From positions 1 to 43,088 of the forward strand of contig CANQUA010000021.1 in the NCBI GenBank assembly GCA_947626915.1: a DNA stretch of 43,088 nucleotides. The letters run 5' to 3'. Made by a program: the position numbers and the translations under genes. The notes beneath the pieces are model-generated. The model saw only the letters and a list, made by a program, of their open reading frames with translations, was not told the origin of the DNA and searched no databases. Shown here piece after piece: positions 33,755-43,088 of this stretch (positions within the stretch are counted from its first letter, which is position 1; the number at the start of each line of letters is the position of its first letter). Source of the DNA: an uncultured Lachnospiraceae bacterium. GTDB taxonomy: Bacteria; Bacillota; Clostridia; Lachnospirales; Lachnospiraceae.

Positions 33755-35491
33755 TCAGTTCCGCAGCGATAAGAAAGACTGATACAGATCCAGGGTACCG
33801 TATCCCCATTCGCGGTTGGGATACGTGTAGCTTGGATTTCTTTTTGCGCCGCGGGTCAGAAAAGCCTTCACGGTGTTGTTGTTGATGTAGGGGTCGTTGC
33901 CGCTTACGTATCCCCAGGAAAAAAGATCCGCGACCGCGCCCGCCGTGTGGGCCGCCGCCACGGACGAGCCGGTCATGCGTTCCATCGGGAAGACGCCGGG
34001 AACCGATGAAACGCCCGGGCCGTAGACGCCGACGCCCGGCGCGGTCAGATCGGGCTTGATCCGGCCGTCTCTGGTGTATCCCCGGCTGGAGTGGATGTAA
34101 AGGCTGTCGTTTAGGTGGTTGTAAGCGCCGGCTGTGATCGCGAAAGGAGAGTTGCCCGGCGAGGTGACCGTGGTGAAGGGATCCGCGCGCAGGAATACCG
34201 TGTCATCCCGGACAAAGCCGTGAATCGGCAGCCACATATGGTAGATGCCGGTGATCGTTACCGTAGGGTAGACCCGGATGCGCCAGATACCCGGGGACGG
34301 ATCGATGAACCGGAGGAAGGCCAGATAGCTGGTCTGCCCGCCGGTGACGGCCTCGTAGAATACGGTGACGGCGCTCTGGTCCAGGAGAAAACGGACGGTC
34401 GTATTCTCGCCGGTGCGCAGGGGGATCCGGTCGATGGATTCTCCTGTTGGCGAGACGAAGCCTACCGTATAGACTTCCGGCGGACTGGCCCACAGTTCCA
34501 CATCGAAGCCGCGTTCCTGTTCGCCCACCCGCAGTTCCACTTCGTCATAGGCGTCGGAATCCGAAATGCGGCCGATATAATGGTGCCGCCACCCCGCTTC
34601 GTTGCCGGCAGCGCAGACTACCGAAACGCCGGGAAAGATCTGCAGGCGGTTGATCACCTGCGACAGAGGGGAGGAACCGTCGTGTCCGCCCTGGTTGGAA
34701 CCGACCCCCAGGCAGATGACCAGGGGCATTTCGTAGCGGTAAGCCAGGCCCAGCAGCCAGGTGATCCCCATCATGATGTCGCTGCTCTGGAACGCCGCGG
34801 CATTTTCCGGGATCCGGTAAAAGCTGCGCAGGTATTCCTTGGCCGGTTTCAGTTTGACGACGCCCAGGTAGCAGGAAGGGGCCGCCCCGGTGAAACTCCC
34901 GTCCGCGGATTCTCCTCCGGCCGCGATTCCGGCCATGAACGTACCGTGTCCGACGCTGTCCACGGAAGGAACGGCGCTTAGGGGATCGCCGGAGCGCAGA
35001 GCTTCATTGATGGCGTCTTCCAGATATTCCCGGCCGTAAAGGAAGCGCAGAGGGAAATCGTTGGAGATGTAGACTTCGAAACCCTCCCCCTCCTGGGTCT
35101 GGTCCCAGAGGCCGAGGATGCGGGTGCTGCCGTCCGGATTGCGGAACAGGGGATTCTGATAATCAATGCCTGTGTCGATGAAGCCGATGATCGTTCCGGC
35201 TCCGCGGGTATTCAGCGACGGCTGCCGGAAAGTGTTCAGAACGCCGGATTCCTCCATGCTGCTGTTGTCCAGAAGACCGTAGAGAGCCGGTATGACGGAG
35301 TAGGGGAAATTGTCGGGCGTGATTGCCTGGAGTTCGCTCAGGGGCTCATGGAAAATGGCAAATTCCTGGTCCACATAACTGAAGCACCCGTTTCCTGCCA
35401 GCTTCTCCAGATCAGACAGGCTGCTGTTCCCATGCCGGTAAATGAAATCGCCGTAGTCCTGCCCGACCGCCATTTGTGCGCGTTCGATCAT
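33755..35491 (-). CDS. Csp-like subtilisin family (S8) protease
   Basis: This 578-aa serine protease has an N-terminal prodomain-like region (about 1-95) and no signal peptide. The catalytic triad is Asp106 (IGFIDTGID), His182 (SVGHGTFMAG) and Ser510 (TGSSVAAAHTAG), with oxyanion Asn in AAGNEAG. A large insertion between His and Ser is predicted to be beta-rich, as in the jellyroll of Clostridium Csp proteases that activate the spore-cortex hydrolase SleC. In GSSVAAAH the usual Pro of GTSMAAPH is Ala. ATG 35491 was chosen because GGGGGT precedes it; the extra 59 upstream codons look non-coding. A germination role is inferred from family resemblance only. Confidence 0.88.
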   Translation of the reverse strand: MIERAQMAVGQDYGDFIYRHGNSSLSDLEKLAGNGCFSYVDQEFAIFHEPLSELQAITPDNFPYSVIPALYGLLDNSSMEESGVLNTFRQPSLNTRGAGTIIGFIDTGIDYQNPLFRNPDGSTRILGLWDQTQEGEGFEVYISNDFPLRFLYGREYLEDAINEALRSGDPLSAVPSVDSVGHGTFMAGIAAGGESADGSFTGAAPSCYLGVVKLKPAKEYLRSFYRIPENAAAFQSSDIMMGITWLLGLAYRYEMPLVICLGVGSNQGGHDGSSPLSQVINRLQIFPGVSVVCAAGNEAGWRHHYIGRISDSDAYDEVELRVGEQERGFDVELWASPPEVYTVGFVSPTGESIDRIPLRTGENTTVRFLLDQSAVTVFYEAVTGGQTSYLAFLRFIDPSPGIWRIRVYPTVTITGIYHMWLPIHGFVRDDTVFLRADPFTTVTSPGNSPFAITAGAYNHLNDSLYIHSSRGYTRDGRIKPDLTAPGVGVYGPGVSSVPGVFPMERMTGSSVAAAHTAGAVADLFSWGYVSGNDPYINNNTVKAFLTRGAKRNPSYTYPNREWGYGTLDLYQSFLSLRN

Positions 35492-35559
35492 AGTACCCCC
35501 GTTTCTGCGTTCAAAAAATCCTCTGGAATTATTATATGCAAAAAGGAATGAAAACTGAC

Positions 35560-35588
35560 TGGACGGAAAAAGATATTTAGTGTATGAT
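35560..35588 (+). promoter_or_regulatory. candidate promoter of the lspA-like gene
   Basis: TGGACG (35560-35565), a 17-base spacer and TATGAT (35583-35588) lie 28 bases before ATG 35616. Confidence 0.5.
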
Positions 35589-35615
35589 GATAGGAGTAAG
35601 AAAGGAGGGGCAGCT

Positions 35616-36086
35616 ATGCTTTTTTTGGCTTTGATTGCCGCGATTCTGCTGATTGATCTGGGAATCAAGGATACGATCGAGAAAACAGAGAACGACGCGT
35701 TCCCGAAGGAGCTGGACGGTACGGGCGGCCGCGTGGTCCTTTATAAAGCGCACAATCCGGGCCTGCCGTTCGGACGGCTGGCGAACTATCCGGAACTGGT
35801 GAAGCAGCTTCCGCTGGCGGTGGCCGGCGCGGCTGCGGGGATTTTTCTGTGGCTCCTGCCCAAAAAGGGAGACAGGCTGCAGAAGCTGGGGCTGGCCTTC
35901 GTGCTGGGAGGCGCCGCCAGCAACCTTTACGACCGCTTTAAACGGGGATATGTAGTGGACTATCTGAATGTCCGCGTCAAAAAGATCCGGGAAATCATTT
36001 TCAATCTTGCGGACGTCTGCATCCTGATCGGCGCGGCCGTTTTCCTGATCGGAGAACTGATTGCGCCGTCTTCCGGAAAGCGCTGA
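35616..36086 (+). CDS. lspA: signal peptidase II family protein
   Basis: This 156-aa polytopic membrane protein (about four helices) matches the lipoprotein signal peptidase. Residues reported as essential in B. subtilis LspA have counterparts at the same spacing: Asp14, Asn103 and Asp106 (SNLYDR), Asn130, Ala132 and Asp133 (NLADV). The enzyme cuts prolipoproteins before the lipidated cysteine, so it could process the binding lipoprotein at 4501. The surrounding sequence is divergent and it is not linked to rluD or ileS as often seen, so it may be a second paralogue. ATG 35616 follows AAAGGAGGGG by 5 bases; the longer frame is rejected. Confidence 0.78.
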   Translation: MLFLALIAAILLIDLGIKDTIEKTENDAFPKELDGTGGRVVLYKAHNPGLPFGRLANYPELVKQLPLAVAGAAAGIFLWLLPKKGDRLQKLGLAFVLGGAASNLYDRFKRGYVVDYLNVRVKKIREIIFNLADVCILIGAAVFLIGELIAPSSGKR

Positions 36087-36113
36087 GCCGTGCGGAAAGA
36101 GCCGGGGCCGGGC

Positions 36114-36239
36114 GCCATATAACAGAAAAAATGGTACAGGCAGACGGCGGTTGAAAGAGCAGAACCGGGTCGCCGGTCAGCCGTGTGCCATATAACAGAG
36201 GAAACGGTACAGGCAGGCGGCGGTTGAAAGGATAGAACC
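36114..36239. repeat. 53-bp intergenic direct repeat, two copies
   Basis: 36114-36166 and 36187-36239 match at about 46 of 53 positions, both starting GCCATATAACAGA and sharing CGGCGGTTGAAAG. Copies are 73 bases apart in the 267-base gap between the lspA-like gene and glmM. The flanks also share GC-rich pieces. No coding capacity or known RNA was recognised. The rest of the gap holds the palindrome GAAGCGCTTC (36293-36302) and no convincing promoter. Confidence 0.8.
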
Positions 36240-36353
36240 ATGCGCACCGGCCGGGTCGCGCGTCATACGCAGGAACCCGGCACAGCCGGCCGGAAGCGCT
36301 TCAAGCGTCATTGGATCATAGAATAAAAAGAGTATCTGGAAAGGGAGGATAAT

Positions 36354-37709
36354 ATGGCAAAATATTTTGGAACGGACGGCTTCCGCGGGGAGGCCAACGT
36401 AGTGCTGAATGTGGAGCACGCTTATAAGACCGGCAGATTTCTGGGGTGGTATTACGGGCAGAAGAGAGCGAGCGGACCGGCCAAGGTAGTCATCGGCAAG
36501 GACACCCGCCGCTCTTCTTATATGTTTGAATACGCCCTGGCGGCGGGGCTGACGGCTTCCGGAGCGGACGCCTACCTGCTGCATGTTACAACGACGCCCA
36601 GCGTGTCCTATGTGGTGCGCACCGAGGATTTCGACGGCGGCATCATGATTTCCGCCAGCCACAACCCCTACTATGACAACGGGATCAAGCTGATTAATTA
36701 TTACGGGGAAAAAATGGATGAGGATACGATCATGAAGGTGGAGGCGTATCTGGACGGTTATTCCGGAGAGGTTCCTTTCGCGGAAAAGGAGAAGATCGGC
36801 CGCACTGTGGATTACGCCATCGGCAGGAACCGCTACATCGGCTATCTGATCTCCCTGGCGACCCGTTCCTACGCCGGCAAGCGGGTGGGGCTGGACTGCG
36901 CCAACGGCAGCGCCTGGATGATCGCCAAGAGCGTGTTTGACGCGCTGGGGGCCAAAACCTACGTGATCGGCAACGAGCCGGACGGCCTGAATATCAACGA
37001 GGGCTGCGGTTCCACCCATATTGAAAATCTGCAGAAATTTGTGAAGGAAAATCAGCTGGATATCGGGTTCGCCTTTGACGGCGACGCCGACCGCTGCCTG
37101 TGCGTGGATGAGAACGGGGACGTGGTGGACGGAGATAAAATTCTCTATATCTACGGCCTCTATATGAAGCAGCGCGGCAAGCTGGTGGGCAACAAGATCG
37201 TGACCACGGTCATGTCCAATTTCGGCCTTTACAAGGCGCTGGACGCGGTCGGCATCGAGTACGAAAAAACCGCGGTCGGCGACAAGTACGTTTATGAGAA
37301 CATGGTTTCCAACAATTACCGGATCGGCGGAGAGCAGTCCGGCCATATCATTTTCCGGAAATACGCGACCACCGGCGACGGGATTCTGACCGCGATCAAG
37401 ATGATGGAGGTTATGCTGGAGAAAAAGCAGCCCCTGAGCAAGCTGGCGGAGCCGGTGGTTACCTATCCGCAGGTCCTGAAGAATGTCCGCGTGAAAGACA
37501 AAAAAGCCGCCCGCGAGGACGCGGCCGTGCAGGCGGCGGTCAGCCGCGTAGCGGAGGCGCTGGGCGACGAAGGGCGCATCCTGGTCCGCGAGAGCGGCAC
37601 CGAGCCTGTGATCCGCGTCATGGTGGAGGCGGATACCCAGGAAAAATGCCGGGAATATGTGGACAGCGTGGTCCGTACCATTATCGAAAGAGGTCATCAG
37701 GAGGCGTAA
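36354..37709 (+). CDS. glmM: phosphoglucosamine mutase
   Basis: This 451-aa cytosolic enzyme interconverts glucosamine-6-phosphate and glucosamine-1-phosphate for UDP-GlcNAc synthesis. It has KYFGTDGFRGEAN at the N-terminus, the phosphoserine loop ISASHNP (Ser102), the metal-binding DGDADR (Asp242, 244, 246), GGEQSGH for sugar recognition, and RESGTEPVIRV for phosphate binding. Length and motifs are normal. A GGGAGGA ribosome site precedes it. glmS follows after 3 bases, giving a compact amino-sugar operon. Confidence 0.96.
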   Translation: MAKYFGTDGFRGEANVVLNVEHAYKTGRFLGWYYGQKRASGPAKVVIGKDTRRSSYMFEYALAAGLTASGADAYLLHVTTTPSVSYVVRTEDFDGGIMISASHNPYYDNGIKLINYYGEKMDEDTIMKVEAYLDGYSGEVPFAEKEKIGRTVDYAIGRNRYIGYLISLATRSYAGKRVGLDCANGSAWMIAKSVFDALGAKTYVIGNEPDGLNINEGCGSTHIENLQKFVKENQLDIGFAFDGDADRCLCVDENGDVVDGDKILYIYGLYMKQRGKLVGNKIVTTVMSNFGLYKALDAVGIEYEKTAVGDKYVYENMVSNNYRIGGEQSGHIIFRKYATTGDGILTAIKMMEVMLEKKQPLSKLAEPVVTYPQVLKNVRVKDKKAAREDAAVQAAVSRVAEALGDEGRILVRESGTEPVIRVMVEADTQEKCREYVDSVVRTIIERGHQEA

Positions 37710-37712
37710 AGA

Positions 37713-39554
<1,842 letters not shown>

Positions 39555-39571
39555 CCGCCGCGGGAAAAGAA

Positions 39572-39630
39572 AAACGCGCCGGGAGATGTTTGGGCGGGAT
39601 CATTCCGCAAAACGGCCTCCGGGCGCGTTT
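39572..39630. terminator. terminator between convergent glmS and phospholipase-like gene
   Basis: Bases 39572-39585 pair with 39617-39630 (14 bp, one mismatch, core AAACGCGCC). Minus-strand exit is TTTTTCTTTTC, a strong T-tract for the minus-strand operon; the plus-strand exit is weaker (TTTGTAAC). Confidence 0.75.
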
Positions 39631-39654
39631 GTAACAGCATGGTTTTTCCGTGGG

Positions 39655-40458
39655 TTACGTTTCTCCAAACGTATGGTCCAGGCGCGGGTCCAGGGGCGTG
39701 GTCCCTTCCGTGTAAGCCCGGAAATTCCCGATCAGTTCCACGGCGAAGGGAATGGCTGTCTCGTACAGACGGAGCAGTTCCGCGCAGACCGGCTCGCTCC
39801 CCGGCAGCGCGGCGGGCGTGATGACCATGTCGTGGATGCTTCTGGGACAATGGACCAGCCGCATGAGCGTCATCAGGCAGCGGCGGAGCAGTCTGCCCTT
39901 CGGGGCCAGAAGCTTCAGATCCCGGCGCTGGGAGCGGAGGGCGTGCAGAATCTGCTTCTGCGTGATGTCAGGGAAGAAATAGGCGATCACGCGGGCGTTC
40001 GCTCTGGTTGCTTTCAGGTGCCGGATGGGGCAGAAGCGGAGCGGGTCATAGCCGTCCTCCGTCATGAAGCGCCGGTCCAGCTCTGATTCGATGGCATTGT
40101 GGGAGAGGGGCGTTTCGCGGCTCGTGGCTCCGACGTAGGGGTGACAGGTGCTGTCCAGGGCAAAATGGCACATAAAGCCATAGAGATACGCCATGGACGG
40201 CCCGATTTCTTCCGTGGGAACATGGCCCAAAAGATCCTCGGCCCGTTCGAAAAATTCGAAGCCGGGGCGCGCGTGCATCCCGAATCCGGTCTCATTGACG
40301 AAATTTTTGCGCAGGGCCTTATAGTAAAACAGGATATCCGGTCCGTGAAGACCGATGCAGTAAAGCCCCAGGTAGGGTTTGATCTCCTCCCGCAGGCTGC
40401 GGGGGAGGTTTTTGTATACGTCGATTCCAAAACGGTAGTGAGTATATGTTGTAGGCAT
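39655..40458 (-). CDS. zinc-dependent phospholipase C family protein
   Basis: This 267-aa protein is rich in His and Asp positions typical of the PF00882-type zinc-dependent phospholipase C/S1-P1 nuclease fold: THYRFG near the N-terminus, LHGPDILFYYK, and YLYGFMCHFALDSTCHPYV. Clostridial cytosolic members of this type have no proven substrate. No signal peptide is present. ATG 40458 shares bases with the stop of the SDR gene (TGATG), and GGAGG lies 9 bases before it, so translation is coupled. A TTG three codons upstream is rejected. Confidence 0.82.
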   Translation of the reverse strand: MPTTYTHYRFGIDVYKNLPRSLREEIKPYLGLYCIGLHGPDILFYYKALRKNFVNETGFGMHARPGFEFFERAEDLLGHVPTEEIGPSMAYLYGFMCHFALDSTCHPYVGATSRETPLSHNAIESELDRRFMTEDGYDPLRFCPIRHLKATRANARVIAYFFPDITQKQILHALRSQRRDLKLLAPKGRLLRRCLMTLMRLVHCPRSIHDMVITPAALPGSEPVCAELLRLYETAIPFAVELIGNFRAYTEGTTPLDPRLDHTFGET

Positions 40459-41264
40459 CAGATCCAACCTCCATCCAGACCTATGACCTGTCCGGTCAGA
40501 TAGGCGTTTGCTTGTGAAAGCTGCCAGACCAGCTCCGCCGCCTCTTCCGCTGTCCCCAGGCGTCCGGCGGGGATCTGATCCGTCAGATCCTCCAGTTCCT
40601 CTTCATTCAGAAAATGATTCATCTCCGTGTCAATCGCGCCGCAGGCCACCGCGTTGACCTGGATCCCGCTGGGAGCCAGTTCTTTGGCCAGCGCTTTCGT
40701 AAACGCGTTCAGTCCGCCTTTGGATGCGGAATAGGCCGCTTCGCAGGACGCGCCCACACAGCCCCAGACCGAGGAGATATGGATGATCTTCCCTCTCTTC
40801 CGGGAAACCATGCCGGGGACCGCCAGCTTGCACAGATAAAACGCCGCGGTCAGGTTCGTGCGGATCACCCGGTCCCATTCTTCGCATGTCATGTCCTGCA
40901 GCAGGCCGATGTGGGAGACGCCGGCGTTGTGGACGAGTACGTCGATTTGGCCGAACCGCTCCGTGACCCGGTCGAAAAACTCCCGGCAGCAGGTCATGTC
41001 GCCCATGTCGCCGGTGTAAGCGAGACAGGCCGGGACCGTCTTTTCGCCGGACGCTGCAGAACCGCAGGCGGCGCCGGGAAACGGACCGGACGCCCGGCTT
41101 TCCTGCGCCCAGAGCGCCTCGATCTCCGCTTTCGTCTCTTCCAGCCGCCGTGTATTCCGGAGGCAGCTGATGGCTACGTTATAATGTTCTTTCGCAAATC
41201 GCAGGGCGATGGCTTTCCCGATTCCCCGGGAAGCGCCGGTCACCAGCACGGTCCCTTCCGCCAT
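40458..41264 (-). CDS. short-chain dehydrogenase/reductase (FabG-like)
   Basis: This 268-aa classical SDR has TGASRGIGKA at residues 9-18 for cofactor binding, NAG in VLVHNAGVSH, catalytic Tyr178 and Lys182 in AYSASKGG, and the usual ending YLTGQVIGLDGGWI. Between the second helix and DMGD it carries an insert of about 25 Gly/Ala/Ser-rich residues (around 57-80), absent from standard FabG. The substrate is unknown; fatty-acid gene context is lacking. It is the first gene of a two-gene minus-strand operon. Confidence 0.87.
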   Translation of the reverse strand: MAEGTVLVTGASRGIGKAIALRFAKEHYNVAISCLRNTRRLEETKAEIEALWAQESRASGPFPGAACGSAASGEKTVPACLAYTGDMGDMTCCREFFDRVTERFGQIDVLVHNAGVSHIGLLQDMTCEEWDRVIRTNLTAAFYLCKLAVPGMVSRKRGKIIHISSVWGCVGASCEAAYSASKGGLNAFTKALAKELAPSGIQVNAVACGAIDTEMNHFLNEEELEDLTDQIPAGRLGTAEEAAELVWQLSQANAYLTGQVIGLDGGWI

Positions 41265-41333
41265 AGCGCGGCGTCCTCCTGTCTGACGTTTTCTGCTCTG
41301 CCTTTCCCGGGATGTTTGAACGCGGCGGGCTTC

Positions 41334-41426
41334 GGATGTTTCCGGCAGTTCCCGCCTCCGGGCGATTCCGACAGTTCCCTCACCCGGACGTTCCTGACAT
41401 TTCCCTCACCCCGGCGTTTCCGCGCG
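41334..41426. repeat. degenerate 26-bp tandem repeat in a gene-free gap
   Basis: Units start at 41334, 41360, 41386 and (partial) 41413, with a core like GACAGTTCCCTCACC. Neighbours agree at roughly two-thirds of positions. The gap 41265-41785 otherwise holds no convincing gene; it contains the trxB promoter at its right end and should hold the SDR promoter at its left. Confidence 0.65.
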
Positions 41427-41694
41427 TCTTCGGTGATTCAGAGCATTATTATGATAGCACGCCGGGACGGAAAATGCAAGGCTTGGCGTCACGGTGCGCG
41501 GCATTGCCGGTTTCCTCAGAGCCTTCTGCAAATGGCGGGCGGGCGAAAACCCTTGGTCCCTCGGTTCCCTGTGCCTGCCGCCCGTCCGCTGCCGGCAGGC
41601 AAATCCCCGGATAGAGTTGTTTTCAGCAAATACGGAGCGGTATGCAAAGCTTCTTAAGGGAATTGCGGATGGCGGATCCGAGCGCGCCTGCCCC

Positions 41695-41728
41695 TTGCGC
41701 CGTCCGACGCTTTATGATAGAATCATAA
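41695..41728 (+). promoter_or_regulatory. trxB promoter overlapped by a palindromic operator candidate
   Basis: TTGCGC (41695-41700), a 17-base spacer and TAGAAT (41718-41723) form the promoter. TTATGAT-AGA-ATCATAA (41712-41728) is a perfect 7-bp inverted repeat covering the -10. A third ATGATTC half-site lies at 41742-41748. A repressor sensing redox or metal state is likely; the half-site is loosely Fur/PerR-like but the spacing does not match their consensus. Confidence 0.6.
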
Positions 41729-41785
41729 GCGATTCGGGACAATGATTCGTAAAAAGATGAAGTGAATGAGAAAAGGAGACAAACG

Positions 41786-42721
41786 ATGGACAAATTATAC
41801 GATCTGATCATCATCGGTTCCGGCCCCGCTGGTCTGGCGGCGGGCATTTACGCGGAGCGTGCCAGGCTGGATACGCTGGTCATTGAGAAAGAATATGTGA
41901 GCGGCGGCCAGGTGATCAATACCTACGAGGTGGACAATTATCCGGGGCTGCCGGGCATCAACGGCTTCGATCTGGCTGAAAAATTCCGGGAACACGCGGA
42001 GAAGCTGGGCGTGCGTTTCGTTGTGGACCGGGCGGTGCGCGTCGAGCGTCAGGCGGACCGGAACCTGGTGGTCTGTGAGGAACAGACCTACGCGGCAAAA
42101 GCATTGATCCTGGCGACCGGCGCGGCTCACAGGAAACTGGGAGTACCGGGAGAGGAGGAGCTGGCCGGCATGGGCGTGTCCTACTGCGCGACCTGCGACG
42201 GGGCTTTCTTCCGCCAGAAGGACGTGGCCGTGGTGGGCGGCGGCGATGTGGCGGTCGAGGACGCGATCTTCCTGGCCCGGATGTGCCGGAAGGTCTACGT
42301 GATCCACCGCCGGGACGAGCTGCGGGCGGCGAAGAGCCTGCAGGAGACGCTGCTTGGCCTGGAGAATGTGGAAATGGTCTGGGATACTGTCGCGGAGCAG
42401 ATCGAGGGGGACGGCCAGGTGGAGCGTCTGACCCTGAAAAACGTAAAGACCGGCGAACCCTCCGCGCTGGCGGTGCAGGGCGTTTTCATCGCCGTGGGGA
42501 TCGTGCCCAACAGTCAGATCTTTGAGGGGCTGGTGGAGCTGGAGCATGGCTATATCGCGGCCGGGGAAGACGGCAGGACCTCCGTGCCCGGTATCTACGC
42601 GGCCGGAGATGTGCGCACCAAGGCCCTGCGCCAGATCGTGACGGCCGTGGCGGACGGGGCCAACGCGGTGGCTTCGGCGGAGCGGTACCTGGCCGAAAAA
42701 GCTTCCCGGCAGAAAGGATGA
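41786..42721 (+). CDS. trxB: thioredoxin reductase
   Basis: This 311-aa flavoenzyme has FAD-binding GSGPAGLAAGIYAERA near the N-terminus, a redox-active Cys134-Ala-Thr-Cys137-Asp in YCATCDGAFF, NAD(P)H-binding VVGGGDVAVEDA, and a second FAD motif YAAGDVRTKALRQI. It keeps thioredoxin reduced. The NAD(P)H loop reads HRRDELRAAKS, with HRRDE and Arg typical for NADPH. ATG 41786 follows AAAGGAGA by 6 bases; the frame from 41762 is rejected. No thioredoxin gene is in view. Confidence 0.95.
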   Translation: MDKLYDLIIIGSGPAGLAAGIYAERARLDTLVIEKEYVSGGQVINTYEVDNYPGLPGINGFDLAEKFREHAEKLGVRFVVDRAVRVERQADRNLVVCEEQTYAAKALILATGAAHRKLGVPGEEELAGMGVSYCATCDGAFFRQKDVAVVGGGDVAVEDAIFLARMCRKVYVIHRRDELRAAKSLQETLLGLENVEMVWDTVAEQIEGDGQVERLTLKNVKTGEPSALAVQGVFIAVGIVPNSQIFEGLVELEHGYIAAGEDGRTSVPGIYAAGDVRTKALRQIVTAVADGANAVASAERYLAEKASRQKG

Positions 42722-42755
42722 CCGAACCCTGTATTGGTATAATTCCGCCGCTCAT

Positions 42756-42784
42756 AAAAAAGGGCGTTCCAAACCCATACGCCC
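42756..42784 (-). terminator. minus-strand Rho-independent terminator
   Basis: On the minus strand GGGCGT (42784-42779) pairs with ACGCCC (42767-42762) and is followed by six Ts (42761-42756). It implies a minus-strand transcript coming from the right edge. It may also end trxB, though without a good T-run on that strand. Confidence 0.65.
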
Positions 42785-43088
42785 GGTCATCGACGCGCCC
42801 GTCATAAAACGCTTCGAGGCCAAAAAAGCGAAAGATTTTGTCAAAGACAACCGCATCCCGCGAGGGGCTGAGAGCAAAGGAAATCGAGTTTACGGACGTC
42901 CGGGGCGGCGTGATCTGGAAATTCTCCCCACCCGAGGCGTCCGCACAGACTCCCGCATCAACCGAACCGCCCGGAGAGCAGGGGCGCCAGCGTGATGCCG
43001 ATATGAGGGCAGCGCCGCCGCCCGCCATGAGCTGTTTCATCCCCAATTAGGTGTAAAAACTCTGCTCGATGGCGGGCGGCGGCGTACA
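42785..43088. other. unresolved right edge
   Basis: About 300 bases without a convincing gene. A minus-strand frame (43046 to the left) contains FDKIFRFFGLEAFYDGRVDD, which looks protein-like. However, it runs through the minus-strand terminator and antisense into trxB, so any real gene must be shorter, shifted or broken. A plus-strand 70-codon frame at 42838 has no ribosome site. Confidence 0.4.
43013..43084. repeat. long GC-rich inverted repeat at the window edge
   Basis: CGCCGCCGCCCGCCAT (43013-43028) is exactly complementary to 43069-43084. GAGC/GCTC extends the stem to 20 bp with one bulged base; the loop is about 35 bases and AT-richer. It may be a hairpin of a cut-off element. Confidence 0.75.

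Noticed and set aside
36087-36353. glmS ribozyme or riboswitch before the amino-sugar operon
   Set aside because: The gap lacks the glmS ribozyme core as I remember it, and glmS itself is only 3 bases from glmM.
42486-43046. 186-codon minus-strand reading frame as a gene
   Set aside because: It crosses a convincing minus-strand terminator and overlaps trxB antisense by more than 200 bases; no clear ribosome site precedes it.

Overview
The window looks like chromosomal DNA of a GC-rich Clostridia, most likely Lachnospiraceae (Clostridium cluster XIVa). This is inferred from gene content: LplB/YtcP-type sugar importers, cell-wall-binding repeat proteins, a Csp-like cytosolic subtilase, an oxygen-independent NrdG, and a Tet(M)-like GTPase carrying a YacP domain. 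Strong AGGAGG-type ribosome sites fit the same placement. No phage, IS, plasmid, CRISPR, rRNA or tRNA was recognised.

Layout. (1) 104-7341: a carbohydrate operon with a GH31 glycosidase, two ABC permeases, a lipoprotein binding protein, a terminator, then an endonuclease/exonuclease/phosphatase-fold enzyme. (2) 7482-8536, minus strand: a NrdG-type radical-SAM activase and the wreck of an aldo/keto reductase. (3) 8788-15259: tldD, tldE, a 1021-aa Tet(M)-like GTPase fused to a YacP/Rae1-like NYN nuclease, and greA overlapping its 3' end. (4) 15368-18299: two secreted cell-wall-binding-repeat proteins on the minus strand, with a 47-aa coiled-coil protein and a zinc-ribbon/coiled-coil protein between them. 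(5) 18360-29810: a surface-polysaccharide block with a TPP enzyme, an SDR epimerase, three GT2 glycosyltransferases, a polyprenyl-phosphate sugar-1-phosphate transferase, and an LCP ligase with low-complexity ends. (6) 29829-33681: a membrane HtrA protease with a Tyr/Gly/Gln-rich cytosolic tail, then a ClpX-type unfoldase. (7) 33755-36086: a Csp-like subtilase divergent from an LspA-family protein. (8) 36114-39554: a duplicated intergenic repeat, then glmM-glmS, which supply UDP-GlcNAc precursors. (9) 39655-41264, minus strand: an SDR and a zinc-dependent phospholipase-like protein, translationally coupled. (10) 41265-43088: a 500-bp spacer with short tandem repeats, trxB behind an operator-like palindrome, and an unresolved right edge with a long inverted repeat.

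How the genes fit together. Blocks 5, 6 and 8 form an envelope neighbourhood: amino-sugar supply, lipid-linked glycan assembly, attachment to the wall by LCP, and envelope quality control by HtrA. Block 3 concerns the elongating ribosome and RNA polymerase. The most interesting single locus is 11716-14781. There an A-site-binding GTPase is covalently joined to a homologue of Rae1, which is known in Bacillus subtilis as a ribosome-dependent A-site mRNA endonuclease. All homology statements come from reading motifs by eye; no database search was run.
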